Made by a program: the position numbers and the translations under genes. DNA of 64,000 nt from Mycobacterium sp. PSTR-4-N. Its GTDB lineage: Bacteria > Actinomycetota > Actinomycetes > Mycobacteriales > Mycobacteriaceae. Positions within the stretch are counted from its first letter, which is position 1; each line of letters starts with the position of its first letter. The notes below the pieces were generated by a model. It was not told the origin of the DNA and ran no database searches. It worked only from the letters and a program-made list of their open reading frames with translations. Positions 1 through 8,631 of the stretch are shown here, in pieces. The stretch covers positions 124,001 to 188,000 of the forward strand of contig NZ_JAKRFN010000009.1 in NCBI RefSeq assembly GCF_022348085.1, read 5' to 3'.

Positions 1-1179
1 CATCCAGTGTGGGTGCAGGACAAAGACTTTGACCTCGACCGCCACCTGAACCGGATCGCGCTTCCGTCACCCGGCGGGCGGGAAGAGCTGGCGCAGGTGT
101 GCGGGCACATCGCCTCCATTCCGCTTGATCGCAGCAAGCCGCTGTGGGAGATGTGGATCATCGAGGGTCTCGACGGGGCCGCGCTCGACGCCGGTGGGCC
201 GCTGGCACTCATGATCAAGGTGCATCATGCCGCGGTCGACGGCGTGTCGGCGGCGAACCTGTTGGAGACGCTGTGCGATCTGGAACCGGATGCGCCGCCG
301 CCTGCCCCGGTCGAGGGGCCGGGAGACGCGCCGGCGTGGGCGGTCGCGGCCGACGGGTTCGTCCACTTCATGACCCGGCCGTGGCAGTTGACGCGAGTGA
401 TTCCCGAGACCGCGGCGATGGTGGCCAAGACCGTCAACCGGGCCGTGTCGGGCAACGCGATGGCGGCACCGTTCACCGCGCCGAGGACCCGCTTCAACGC
501 CGAGGTCACCTCGGAACGCTCGATCGCGTTGGTGCAGCTCGACCTGAGCGACGTCAAGAAGGTCAAGAACCACTACGACGTGAAGGTCAACGACGTGGTG
601 ATGGCGTTGTGCGCGGGGGCGCTGCGCGGATATCTGGCCGACCGCGACGAGTTGCCGGCCAAACCGCTGATCGCGGTCGTGCCTGCATCGGTTCACGGCC
701 AATCGGACCGGCCCGGCCGCAACCAGCTCTCGGGGATGTTCTGCAACCTGCACACCGACGTCGCCGACTCGCTGGAGCGCCTCGAGACGATCGCCGCATC
801 GAACAGGCGGGCCAAGGAGCACAGCGGCTCCTTGGGTCCGACTCTGCTGGTGGATCTGGCGCAGCTGCTGTCGCGCAACATGTACGGCTGGATGCTGGCG
901 ATGCTGTCGCGTACCCCGCTGACCCGCACCGCCATTCACAACGTGGTGATCTCCAACGTCGCCGGCCCGCCGGCGACGTTGTACAGCTGCGGCGCCGAGG
1001 TCACCGCGCTCTACCCGCTGGGGCCCATCTTCCACGGCTCCGGGCTCAACATCACCGTGATGTCGGTCGGCGACCGACTCAACGTGGGCATCATCTCCTG
1101 CCCCCAGCTCGTGGATGACCTGTGGGACCTGGCTGACCGTTTCGACGTCGAACTGGGTGAGCTGCTGCGCGGCTGCTGA
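1..1179 (+). CDS. WS/DGAT-type acyltransferase (5' end missing)
   Basis: This is the C-terminal part of a wax ester synthase/diacylglycerol acyltransferase, the family that esterifies diacylglycerol or fatty alcohols with acyl-CoA to make storage lipid in mycobacteria. The reading frame is open from base 1, so the true start lies outside the window; about 392 codons are visible against a usual 450-480. The family active-site pattern HHxxxDG is present as HHAAVDG near visible residue 76. The C-terminal stretch PLGPIFHGSGLNITV is typical of the family. The gene ends five bases before the stop codon of a convergent hydrolase gene. The family call is secure; the exact substrate (triacylglycerol or wax ester) cannot be told. 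Confidence 0.9.
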   Translation, partial: HPVWVQDKDFDLDRHLNRIALPSPGGREELAQVCGHIASIPLDRSKPLWEMWIIEGLDGAALDAGGPLALMIKVHHAAVDGVSAANLLETLCDLEPDAPPPAPVEGPGDAPAWAVAADGFVHFMTRPWQLTRVIPETAAMVAKTVNRAVSGNAMAAPFTAPRTRFNAEVTSERSIALVQLDLSDVKKVKNHYDVKVNDVVMALCAGALRGYLADRDELPAKPLIAVVPASVHGQSDRPGRNQLSGMFCNLHTDVADSLERLETIAASNRRAKEHSGSLGPTLLVDLAQLLSRNMYGWMLAMLSRTPLTRTAIHNVVISNVAGPPATLYSCGAEVTALYPLGPIFHGSGLNITVMSVGDRLNVGIISCPQLVDDLWDLADRFDVELGELLRGC

Positions 1180-1184
1180 GCGGA

Positions 1185-2096
1185 TCAGTAGTCCCACACC
1201 GTCGGCACCGCGCGAAAAGCGTCGTCCGTCGCGGCGACTCGGCACAGTGACGGGAACGGTAGGTGAGTGGCGACGAGGGACTCGCCGGTCGCGGCGAGTT
1301 CCCGCAACAGCTCGAGGCGCACGCGTGCGGCCTCGTCGGGGTCGTGTTCGAAACCGTTGTGCCACTCGGGATTGCCGAACCCGGGGGCGAACACCGCGTC
1401 CCCGGCGAACGTCAGCCGCGCACCGCCCGACTCCAGTCGCACGATGCTGTGTCCCGGTGTGTGACCCCCCGTGCGGCTGACCACGACGCCGGGTGCCACC
1501 TCGGCGTGCTGCTCGAATGTGCGCAGCCGGCCGTGGTACTCGGTGAGGAACCGGGTGGCCGTCGAGCGCAACACCTCCGGCACCGGTTCGGGCATGTCGG
1601 TGCGGGAGAAGTCGGGTGCTTCCCAGAACTCGGCTTCGGCGGCTGCGGTGTGGACGCGCAGATTCGGTCGGAGGCGCTCGCGCAGGCCGTCACTGAGCAG
1701 GCCGCCGACGTGGTCCATGTGGAGATGGGTGAGGACGACGTCCGTGATGGTCGCCGGATCGATGCCGGCGTCGTGCAGCCGGTGGGCAGTCTGACCGGCC
1801 CGAGGGAAGCCGGGGAATTCCAGTCCGAGGCCCGAGTCGACGAGGATCGTCTGGTCGCCGCTGCGGACGACGACCACGTTGAGCGGCCAGTCGAGCACGT
1901 CCGGGGGCAGGAACATGTCCTGCAGCCATCCGCCCAACGCGGCCGGTTCGGCATTCGTGCCGAGCGTCCGCGCGGTGATCGGTAGGACGCCGTCGCTGAT
2001 GATCACCACCTCGATGTCGCCGACCTGCACCGCGTAGCGCGACGGCACCAGCTCGCTCCCGGCCGATGTGGTGCCTTCCACGTGATCGATGGTCAT
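1185..2096 (-). CDS. MBL-fold metallo-hydrolase
   Basis: A 303-residue metallo-beta-lactamase-fold hydrolase. The zinc-binding signature HxHxDH is present as THLHMDHVGG near residue 123. Further metal-ligand candidates are the His in GGHTPGHS, the Asp in TFAGDAVF and a late His in THLPFPS, which is the full ligand set for a two-metal site. The family includes lactonases, glyoxalase II-like enzymes and arylsulfatases, so the substrate is not predictable. The ATG start follows GAGGGAG. It is transcribed behind the SDR gene with a 94-base gap and may share its transcript. No signal peptide is visible, so a cytoplasmic enzyme is likely. Confidence 0.85.
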   Translation of the reverse strand: MTIDHVEGTTSAGSELVPSRYAVQVGDIEVVIISDGVLPITARTLGTNAEPAALGGWLQDMFLPPDVLDWPLNVVVVRSGDQTILVDSGLGLEFPGFPRAGQTAHRLHDAGIDPATITDVVLTHLHMDHVGGLLSDGLRERLRPNLRVHTAAAEAEFWEAPDFSRTDMPEPVPEVLRSTATRFLTEYHGRLRTFEQHAEVAPGVVVSRTGGHTPGHSIVRLESGGARLTFAGDAVFAPGFGNPEWHNGFEHDPDEAARVRLELLRELAATGESLVATHLPFPSLCRVAATDDAFRAVPTVWDY

Positions 2097-2190
2097 GCTC
2101 GCTCCCTCGTGTTCGATTGCGGCGTCGAGTACGCCTCTGCGACCAGGAACGCGGCGCAGCTCCGCGACTCATCCTGGGAGTAAATGTTTT

Positions 2191-2904
2191 TCATGTCGCC
2201 GATCCGCCGCCATCCACACGCAGGATCGCGCCTGTGATGAAACTGGCCCGGTCGGAGGCGAGGAACAGCACGGCCTGGGCGATCTCCTCGGGCCGACCGG
2301 TACGGCCGAGCGGCAGCGCGCGACCCAGTTCCTCGTTGACCTCGCCCCACTCGGCGGCGACACCCTCGGTGCGGGTGGGTCCGGGCGCGACGGCGTTGAC
2401 GCGTACACCGAAGCGGCCGAATTCGACCGCCCAGGTGCGGGTGAGCGATTCCACGGCTGCCTTGGTCGCGCTGTAGGTCGAGGCGGCGGGCACCCCTTTC
2501 GCGGCCACCATCGACGAGATGTTGACGATGCTGCCGTGCCCGCGCTGCACCATGCCGTCCACCACGCCGGCGGTCATAAAGTACAGCCCCCGGATGTTGA
2601 CATCGAGCGTGCGCTCGAAGGACGCCACGTCCTGCTCCAGCGTCAGCGCACCGGGAAACGCCGCGGCGTTGTTGATCAGGACATCGACGTCGCCGGCGCC
2701 GGCCACCTCGCTCACCGCGGTCAGGTCTGCCATGTCGGCGGACACGAAGCGGATGTTGGGATGCGCTGCGGCCGAACGGCTTCGGTCGACGTCGCGGCCG
2801 GTGACAATGACCTCCGCTCCGGCATCGGCCAGTGATCGCGCGCAGGCCAGACCGATCCCGGCTGTACCTCCTGTGACGAGAGCTCTTCTCCCGGACATCT
2901 CCAT
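2191..2904 (-). CDS. SDR family oxidoreductase
   Basis: A classical short-chain dehydrogenase/reductase of 237 residues, using NAD(P) to oxidise or reduce an alcohol/ketone pair. The cofactor-binding TGGTAGIG is at residues 10-17. NNAA is in the middle, and the catalytic Ser with YSATK (Tyr and Lys) follows. The frame is open further upstream, but the ATG at 2904 is chosen because GAAAGGAG lies just before it and the Rossmann fold starts only nine residues in. It is divergent from the nitroreductase gene and upstream of the MBL hydrolase gene. Both neighbours suggest a small catabolic or detoxification cluster, but the substrate is unknown. Confidence 0.87.
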   Translation of the reverse strand: MEMSGRRALVTGGTAGIGLACARSLADAGAEVIVTGRDVDRSRSAAAHPNIRFVSADMADLTAVSEVAGAGDVDVLINNAAAFPGALTLEQDVASFERTLDVNIRGLYFMTAGVVDGMVQRGHGSIVNISSMVAAKGVPAASTYSATKAAVESLTRTWAVEFGRFGVRVNAVAPGPTRTEGVAAEWGEVNEELGRALPLGRTGRPEEIAQAVLFLASDRASFITGAILRVDGGGSAT

Positions 2905-3049
2905 GGACGACTCCTTTCTCGGGGACGACACCGATGAACGGGGCGGGGCCGTGAGATTCATCCCATGCGGTCGAGCGTGCGCGGGGATGAACCGGTGGAG
3001 GCTCCACCGTTCCTGGCGCCGACTCATTCATTCGGACAGGAGGTTTTCG

Positions 3050-3733
3050 ATGGACGTCTACGAGGCGGTGATGACGCGGCGGGCAGTGCGCGGTTTCACC
3101 GCGCGACCGGTGCCGCCCGACATCGTGGATCGGGTGCTCACCGCGGCGGCCTGGGCGCCGTCGGGATCGAACCTGCAGCCCTGGCGCATCTACGTGGTGC
3201 GAGGACCGGAGCTGACGGCACTCAAAGAGCGTGCGGTGGCACGTGTGGCGGCTGGCGACCCCTGGGATACTCCGCAGTTCGAGATGTATCCGGCGCCGAC
3301 GCCCGCACCGTATGCGGAGCGGCGCAGCGATTTCGGTCGTCGGCGATACAGCGCGCTGGGGATCGACCGCGACGACTGGGAGGCACGCCGGCGAAGTGCG
3401 ATCGGCAACTGGTCGTGCTTCGGCGCACCCCTTGCGATGTTCTGCTACATCGACCGCCGGATGGGGCCGCCGCAGTGGGCGGATGTCGGCATGTATCTGC
3501 AGACCGTGATGCTGCTCCTTCGCGCCGAGGGCTTGAGCAGCTGCCCTCAGATGGCATGGTCGATGACGCACACCACAGTCGGCGAGACGGTCCATCCTGA
3601 CGACGATCTAATTCTCTTCTGCGGACTCAGCGTGGGATATGCCGACCCGTCGGTCCACGACGTGCGCACCCGACGAGCTCCCCTTGCCGACACCGTCTCG
3701 TTCGTCCGTGACATGAGTGCGGCCCGGGGATGA
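3050..3733 (+). CDS. Nitroreductase family FMN-dependent oxidoreductase
   Basis: A 227-residue flavin reductase of the nitroreductase superfamily, which uses FMN and NAD(P)H to reduce nitro groups, quinones or enones. The N-terminal TRRAVRGF and the WAPSGSNLQPW segment are characteristic FMN-contact regions of the family. The ATG at 3050 is preceded by GACAGGAGG with good spacing; upstream in-frame codons are not needed for the fold. The gene is divergent from the SDR gene, with about 145 bases between the two starts that must contain both promoters. An NmrA-like gene follows 64 bases downstream. Confidence 0.87.
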   Translation: MDVYEAVMTRRAVRGFTARPVPPDIVDRVLTAAAWAPSGSNLQPWRIYVVRGPELTALKERAVARVAAGDPWDTPQFEMYPAPTPAPYAERRSDFGRRRYSALGIDRDDWEARRRSAIGNWSCFGAPLAMFCYIDRRMGPPQWADVGMYLQTVMLLLRAEGLSSCPQMAWSMTHTTVGETVHPDDDLILFCGLSVGYADPSVHDVRTRRAPLADTVSFVRDMSAARG

Positions 3734-3797
3734 ATCGCGACGCCGTCGCTCGTTCTCCCCGCTGACAGAGCGCTGACCATCACAGAAAGGCCCTTTC

Positions 3798-4553
3798 ATG
3801 AACATCGTCGTCATCGGCGGAACCGGTCGCATCGGGTCGTCCGTTGTGGGGCTGCTCACCGATCGAGGTCACCACGTCGTCGCCGCGGCACCCTCGACCG
3901 GTGTCGACACCTACACCGGCGCCGGACTCGCGGATGTCCTCACAGGCGCCGATGTGGTTGTCGACGTGTCGAATTCGCCGGTACTCGACGACAGCGCCAT
4001 CGACTTCTTCCGGGTCGCCACCGGAAATCTGTTGGCTGCGGAGGCCGACGCCGGGGTGGGCTATCACGTCGCGCTGTCGGTCGTCGGCACCGACAGGCTC
4101 GCGCCGCAGAGCGGCTACTTCGAGGGCAAGCTGGAACAGGAACGCATGATCGCCGCCGGACCGGTTCCCTACACGATCGTCCACGCCACGCAGTTCTTCG
4201 AGTTCGTTGCGACACTGGCGGATTCGGCGACGATCGACGGTGAGGTGCGGCTGCCGCCCGCTTACTTTCAGCCGATGGCCGCCGCCGACGTCGCGACCGG
4301 TGTCGCTGATGCCGCGACGGGGGCGCCTGCGAACGGGGTGATCGAGATCGCCGGCCCGGTCGCCGTGCTGCTCCCGGACCTGGTCGGGGTCGCGCTGACC
4401 GCTCGCGGTGACACCCGCCCCGTCGTCGCGGACTCCGCGGCGCGGTACTGGGGTGTCGCGCTCGAGGAACGCACCCTGTGCCCCGGTGCCGGTGCGCGGA
4501 CGTTCGACACCCGATTCGAGGACTGGATTCTGCGGTCCGCGATCACGCACTGA
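3798..4553 (+). CDS. NmrA/atypical SDR family NAD(P)-binding protein
   Basis: A 251-residue atypical short-chain dehydrogenase-like protein. The N-terminal nucleotide-binding motif GGTGRIGS is at residues 8-15. There is no YxxxK catalytic pair in the usual place, which fits the NmrA/isoflavone-reductase-like branch, whose members bind NAD(P) as sensors or carry out unusual reductions. The phrase PYTIVHATQFFEF is typical of this branch (a PWTILRPTQF-like motif). A GAAAGG sequence lies about a dozen bases before the ATG. It sits between the nitroreductase gene and a large LuxR regulator, so regulation of redox genes is possible. Confidence 0.8.
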   Translation: MNIVVIGGTGRIGSSVVGLLTDRGHHVVAAAPSTGVDTYTGAGLADVLTGADVVVDVSNSPVLDDSAIDFFRVATGNLLAAEADAGVGYHVALSVVGTDRLAPQSGYFEGKLEQERMIAAGPVPYTIVHATQFFEFVATLADSATIDGEVRLPPAYFQPMAAADVATGVADAATGAPANGVIEIAGPVAVLLPDLVGVALTARGDTRPVVADSAARYWGVALEERTLCPGAGARTFDTRFEDWILRSAITH

Positions 4554-4611
4554 CGGCCTGACGGTAAGGTCGGTCAGCGCCACCATCTTCCATCACACGC
4601 GGCGGAGTTCA

Positions 4612-7401
4612 ATGTCGGGTCGGGACGTGTCTCTACACGGTCGCGGACTCGAATGCGCCGAGCTGGACCGCGTTCTCGCGTCGGTCCGCGGCGGCGCCTG
4701 CGAGGTCCTGGTCCTGCGCGGTGAAGCCGGCGCGGGCAAGTCGGCGCTCCTCGGTCATCTGACGTCGGCTGCCACGGGCTTTCGCGTACTGACCGTCGCG
4801 GGCGTGCAGGCCGACATCGAACTCGCCTTCGCCGGACTCCACCAGCTCTGCGCGCCGCTGCTGGAGCAGTCCCGCGGTGTGCCCGAACCGCAGCGTCGTG
4901 CACTCGACGTGGCGTTCGGTCGCGATGTCGGCGACACCCCCGACCGGTTCCTGGTGGGGCTGGCGGTCTTGAGTCTGCTGTCGACCGCGGCGGCGGATCA
5001 ACCGCTGCTGATCGTGGTGGACGACGCGCAGTGGCTCGACAAGGTGTCGCTGCAGACGCTGGCCTTCGTCGCCCGCCGGCTGCTGGCCGAGCGGATCGCT
5101 CTGGTGTTCGCGGTTCGCGAGCCGACCGCACCGCTGGCGGGACTACCGGAAATGGTCGTCGCCGGACTCTCCGACGCAGCCGCGCGGGACCTGCTGGACT
5201 CGGTGATGCCGGGCGGTATCGATCCGCGAGTTCGCGACAGGGTGGTGGCCGAAACCCGGGGACTGCCGCTGGCGATTCTCGAAGTGCCGCACAGCATGTC
5301 GGCTGCCGAACTGTCGGGTGGCTTCTGGATTGCCGGCAAACGCTCGTCACCGGCGGCCGTCGAGCAGACCTACGTCCGGCGTATCCGTGCGCTTCCTGCC
5401 GCGACCAGGCAATTGCTCCTGCTTGCGGCGGCCGAACCGGTCGGCGACTCTGCGTTGTTCCTGCGCGCTGCCGCACGCCTGGGTGTCGCGATCTCCGAGC
5501 TCGGCCCGGCGGAGGGCGAAGGCCTGATCGAGTTCGGTCCCCGGATGCGGTTCGCCCATCCGTTGATGCGGTCGGCGGCCTACCGCGCTGCCGACCTCGC
5601 CGACCGCAGAGTCGTCCACGACGCGTTGGCTGAATCCACCGACACCGCAATCGATCCCGATCGGCGCGCCTGGCACCGAGCACAGGCCGCCGCCGGCCCC
5701 GATGACGAGGTGGCCGCCGACCTCGAAAAGTCGGCGGCGCGGGCCCGGTCCCGCGGCGGTATCGCCGCTGCGGCAGCCTTTCTCGAGCGCGCGACGGTGT
5801 TGACGGCCGACCCGGTCCTGCGAGCGGAGCGGGCGCTGACCGCCGCGGTGGCCAAGCGCGACGCCGCGGACACCGCGGCTGCCTACGATCTGCTCGCCAT
5901 CGCCGAATCCCAAGGCACGTCGGAGGTGCAGGCCGCCACCGCCACCCGGCTGAGAGCGCAGATGCAGTTCGTACGCAGCCGCACCGGCGACCCGGGGGCA
6001 CCCCGGGTGGCCGAGACCGCTCCCTTGCTGCTCGAGACGGGCCGCCGACTGACCCGACTCGATGACTACGGCGCCCGGGAGTGCTTTCTGGAAGCTGTTG
6101 CAGCGCTGATCTATGCGGGCCGACTCGCCGAACCTGCGGCTCTGGACCAGGCCGGTGCCCTCGCGCTCGAGGCGACAGCGGACCCGTCGACCGCACAGCG
6201 ACCCGTCGACCTGCTGCTGCGAGGCATCGCCGAGCGACTCACCGGAGGGCCGGGGACCGGGACGGTGACGCTTCGGGACGCGCTGACCGCCATGTGCGAT
6301 CAGGTGGAATCGGACGAGTCCTCGGTGGCGCGGTGGCTGAGCGTCCCGGCGTTCCCCGTCCTGCAGGAGTCCGCGGCACACGAGCTCTGGGACGAGGACC
6401 TGGTGCGACGGCTGGCGGAGGCGGCGGCGCGATACACCCGCTCTGCCGGATCGCTGGCCGCGATGCCCCGCGCCCTGACGTTCCGGGCCGGGGTGCACGT
6501 GGTCAACGGGGACTTCACCGCCGCCGACCATCTGCTGTCCGAGGCGGCGTCGATCATGGCGGCCACCGGTGCCAAGGGATCGGTGCGCTACCACTCGTTG
6601 CTGCTGGCCGCGTGGCGTGGCGACGCCGCCACCGCCGAGAATCTGCTGACCGGGGCCGTGTACGACGCTCAGGTGCGGGGCGAAGGTCGCCTTCTCGGCT
6701 TGACCGCCTACGCCCGGGCTGTGCTGTTCAACGGCCTCGGGCGCTACGAGGAGGCTCTGGCCGCCGCGCGCGACGGCTGCCGTTACGACGATCTGGGTTT
6801 CCGGGGCTGGTCGCTGTACGAGTTGATCGAGGCGGCCAGCCACGCCGGTGACCGCGCGGCCGCGGAAGAGGCGTTCGAGCTCTTCGCGCGCAGTGCCGGG
6901 GCATGCGATACCGACTGGGCCGCCGGCGCGCTGTGCAGCGCCCGCGCGATGTTGACCGACGACCCCTCCGCGGAGGACCACTACCGGCGCAGCGTCGAGC
7001 ACCTGTCCCGCACCTCGATCGTCGTGCACTTGGCCCGGGCCCGGCTCGCGTACGGCGAGTGGTTGCGGCGCGCCAACCGGCGCAACGATGCCCGAGAGCA
7101 GCTGTCCGCAGCGCATCGCGCCTTCGACGCGATGGGCGCGCAGGGTTTCGCCGAGCGGGCGCGCCGGGAGCTCGCCGTGGCAGGGGAGAAGGTACGCCGA
7201 CCGCAACCCACGAGTACACCGGCTCTCACCGCGCAAGAGACCCAGATCGCCAAGCTCGCCGCCGAGGGGTTGACCAATCCTGAGATCGGCGCGCAGTTGT
7301 TCCTCAGCAGTCACACCGTCGAGTGGCATCTGCGGAAGGTGTTCGCCAAGCTCGGCATCACGTCGCGCCGCCAGCTGCGCTCGTTGCCGATGTTGCGCTG
7401 A
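4612..7401 (+). CDS. Large ATP-binding LuxR (LAL) transcriptional regulator
   Basis: A 929-residue LAL-type regulator. The N-terminal AAA/NTPase domain has a Walker A GEAGAGKS with its Lys at residue 43 and a Walker B LLIVVDDAQW around residue 130. A long helical repeat (TPR-like) middle follows. A C-terminal LuxR helix-turn-helix lies at residues 872-925, with LTAQETQIAKLAAEGLTN and SSHTVEWHLRKVF. Such proteins are signal-responsive activators (MalT-like). The ATG at 4612 gives a complete NTPase domain. It lies downstream of the NmrA-like gene and upstream of the ECF sigma gene and may control the flanking oxidoreductase genes; the inducer is unknown. Confidence 0.9.
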   Translation: MSGRDVSLHGRGLECAELDRVLASVRGGACEVLVLRGEAGAGKSALLGHLTSAATGFRVLTVAGVQADIELAFAGLHQLCAPLLEQSRGVPEPQRRALDVAFGRDVGDTPDRFLVGLAVLSLLSTAAADQPLLIVVDDAQWLDKVSLQTLAFVARRLLAERIALVFAVREPTAPLAGLPEMVVAGLSDAAARDLLDSVMPGGIDPRVRDRVVAETRGLPLAILEVPHSMSAAELSGGFWIAGKRSSPAAVEQTYVRRIRALPAATRQLLLLAAAEPVGDSALFLRAAARLGVAISELGPAEGEGLIEFGPRMRFAHPLMRSAAYRAADLADRRVVHDALAESTDTAIDPDRRAWHRAQAAAGPDDEVAADLEKSAARARSRGGIAAAAAFLERATVLTADPVLRAERALTAAVAKRDAADTAAAYDLLAIAESQGTSEVQAATATRLRAQMQFVRSRTGDPGAPRVAETAPLLLETGRRLTRLDDYGARECFLEAVAALIYAGRLAEPAALDQAGALALEATADPSTAQRPVDLLLRGIAERLTGGPGTGTVTLRDALTAMCDQVESDESSVARWLSVPAFPVLQESAAHELWDEDLVRRLAEAAARYTRSAGSLAAMPRALTFRAGVHVVNGDFTAADHLLSEAASIMAATGAKGSVRYHSLLLAAWRGDAATAENLLTGAVYDAQVRGEGRLLGLTAYARAVLFNGLGRYEEALAAARDGCRYDDLGFRGWSLYELIEAASHAGDRAAAEEAFELFARSAGACDTDWAAGALCSARAMLTDDPSAEDHYRRSVEHLSRTSIVVHLARARLAYGEWLRRANRRNDAREQLSAAHRAFDAMGAQGFAERARRELAVAGEKVRRPQPTSTPALTAQETQIAKLAAEGLTNPEIGAQLFLSSHTVEWHLRKVFAKLGITSRRQLRSLPMLR

Positions 7402-7524
7402 CCTGCGCCCACCACGTGGTTCCACCGCGAGACCACGGAGTCTCTGGGGCTCGGAATCGGTATCTGCCGACGAAGGTGGAGTCAGGCCCCGGCCGGGGCG
7501 ATCGATCTCCGAGGAGCGTCCATC

Positions 7525-8133
7525 ATGACCATTGCCGCCATCGTTCCGACCGCGAGACCCGACACAGATGAAGCCGCCCGGTTCGCCCGCGACATCAGCC
7601 CTCACCTGGAGGTGTTGGAGCGCGGCGCCCGTCGGCGCACGCTGTGCCGAGCCGACGCCGAAGATCTGGTGCAGGACACGCTGATGCGTGCCTTCATCGG
7701 TTTCCACACGTTCGAGCCAGGGACGAACGTCCGGGCGTGGCTGTTTCGCATCATGTACAACCAGTGGGTCACCACGTACCGCGCCAAACAGGCACGGGCG
7801 CAAGAAGTGTCGGTCGGCACAGGAGCCGATCACGATCTGTCGGCGGAGATCCAGACGCGCCACGCCGCAACGACATCGGCGGAGGACGTTTACCTCGACA
7901 CCGTTCCCGCCGCAGACGTCCGAGCGGCTCTGGCGACACTGCCCGAGGGCTTCGCCGACGTTCTGTACTACGCCGACATCGAGGGCTACACCTACGCGGA
8001 AACCGCCGCCCTTCTCGACGTTCCCATGGGCACCGTGATGTCGCGGATCCACCGCGCCCGGCGCCGCCTTCGCCTCGCCCTGGCCGCCGCAACGCAGCGC
8101 GAGGCGCTCGACACCGATCGCATGAGTGCCTGA
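7525..8133 (+). CDS. ECF RNA polymerase sigma factor (SigH/SigE-like)
   Basis: A 202-residue extracytoplasmic-function sigma factor. Region 2 is recognisable in DAEDLVQDTLMRAF and VRAWLFRIMYN (core binding and -10 recognition). Region 4 is recognisable in YAETAALLDVPMGTVMSR (the -35 helix-turn-helix). It is close in style to SigH-group factors. No anti-sigma gene with the usual zinc HxxxCxxC motif follows; instead a small cupin gene overlaps or abuts the stop codon. The 123-base upstream gap may hold its promoter, but I could not identify a convincing autoregulatory motif. Confidence 0.88.
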   Translation: MTIAAIVPTARPDTDEAARFARDISPHLEVLERGARRRTLCRADAEDLVQDTLMRAFIGFHTFEPGTNVRAWLFRIMYNQWVTTYRAKQARAQEVSVGTGADHDLSAEIQTRHAATTSAEDVYLDTVPAADVRAALATLPEGFADVLYYADIEGYTYAETAALLDVPMGTVMSRIHRARRRLRLALAAATQREALDTDRMSA

Positions 8134-8140
8134 GGCGGTG

Positions 8141-8551
8141 ATGAGCGACCACTACGACAACGGCTGGGAAGACGCGCTGACGGTGCTGCAGGACGTGACG
8201 CCGCCCGTCATCCGCGACGGTGTCCACGCGATGACCGTGCTCGTCGACTACCCCGCGGGTAGTGCCGGTGCCCCGCCGCACCGGCATCCCGGCGGGCCGG
8301 CCTTCGGGTACGTGCTCGACGGGGAAATGGTGTTCGAACTCGAGGGCCAGGCACCCCGCATCGTGCGGGCGGGGGAGGCGTTCTGGGAACCCGGTGGTGA
8401 CGTCATTCACTATTCGGACGCCAACCACCGGACCGATGCGCGGCTGCGTTTCCTGGTCACGATGCTGTGCGCGCCCGATACGCCGATGCTCGTTCTCGTC
8501 GAGGAGGACGAATTGCGGGCGCGCAGGCATCTGCGCGTAACCGCTCACTGA
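8141..8551 (+). CDS. Cupin-domain protein
   Basis: A small single-cupin protein of 136 residues. The first cupin motif is PPHRHPGGPAFGYVLDG, with two His metal ligands but without the usual Glu. The second motif is PGGDVIHYSDAN, with the third His. The ATG at 8141 follows GAGGCGGTG; a GTG at 8126 in the same frame would overlap the sigma-factor stop codon by eight bases. Coupling to the ECF sigma factor suggests either a cupin-type sensor/anti-sigma (as in ChrR-like systems) or a stress-response enzyme. ChrR-like anti-sigmas carry an additional zinc domain that is absent here. Confidence 0.8.
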   Translation: MSDHYDNGWEDALTVLQDVTPPVIRDGVHAMTVLVDYPAGSAGAPPHRHPGGPAFGYVLDGEMVFELEGQAPRIVRAGEAFWEPGGDVIHYSDANHRTDARLRFLVTMLCAPDTPMLVLVEEDELRARRHLRVTAH

Positions 8552-8631
8552 CACCGCCGGATGCTCACCCGGTAGGTTTTCTTTTCGGTGGAGGGGTCAC
8601 ACGATCAGGCTGCGAGGAAAGGACGCCAACA

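Noticed and set aside
5347..8052. Open frame of about 900 codons on the minus strand
   Set aside because: It is antisense to the LuxR regulator and ECF sigma genes, whose domains are certain; the translated product is Gly/Arg/Gln-rich without domains.
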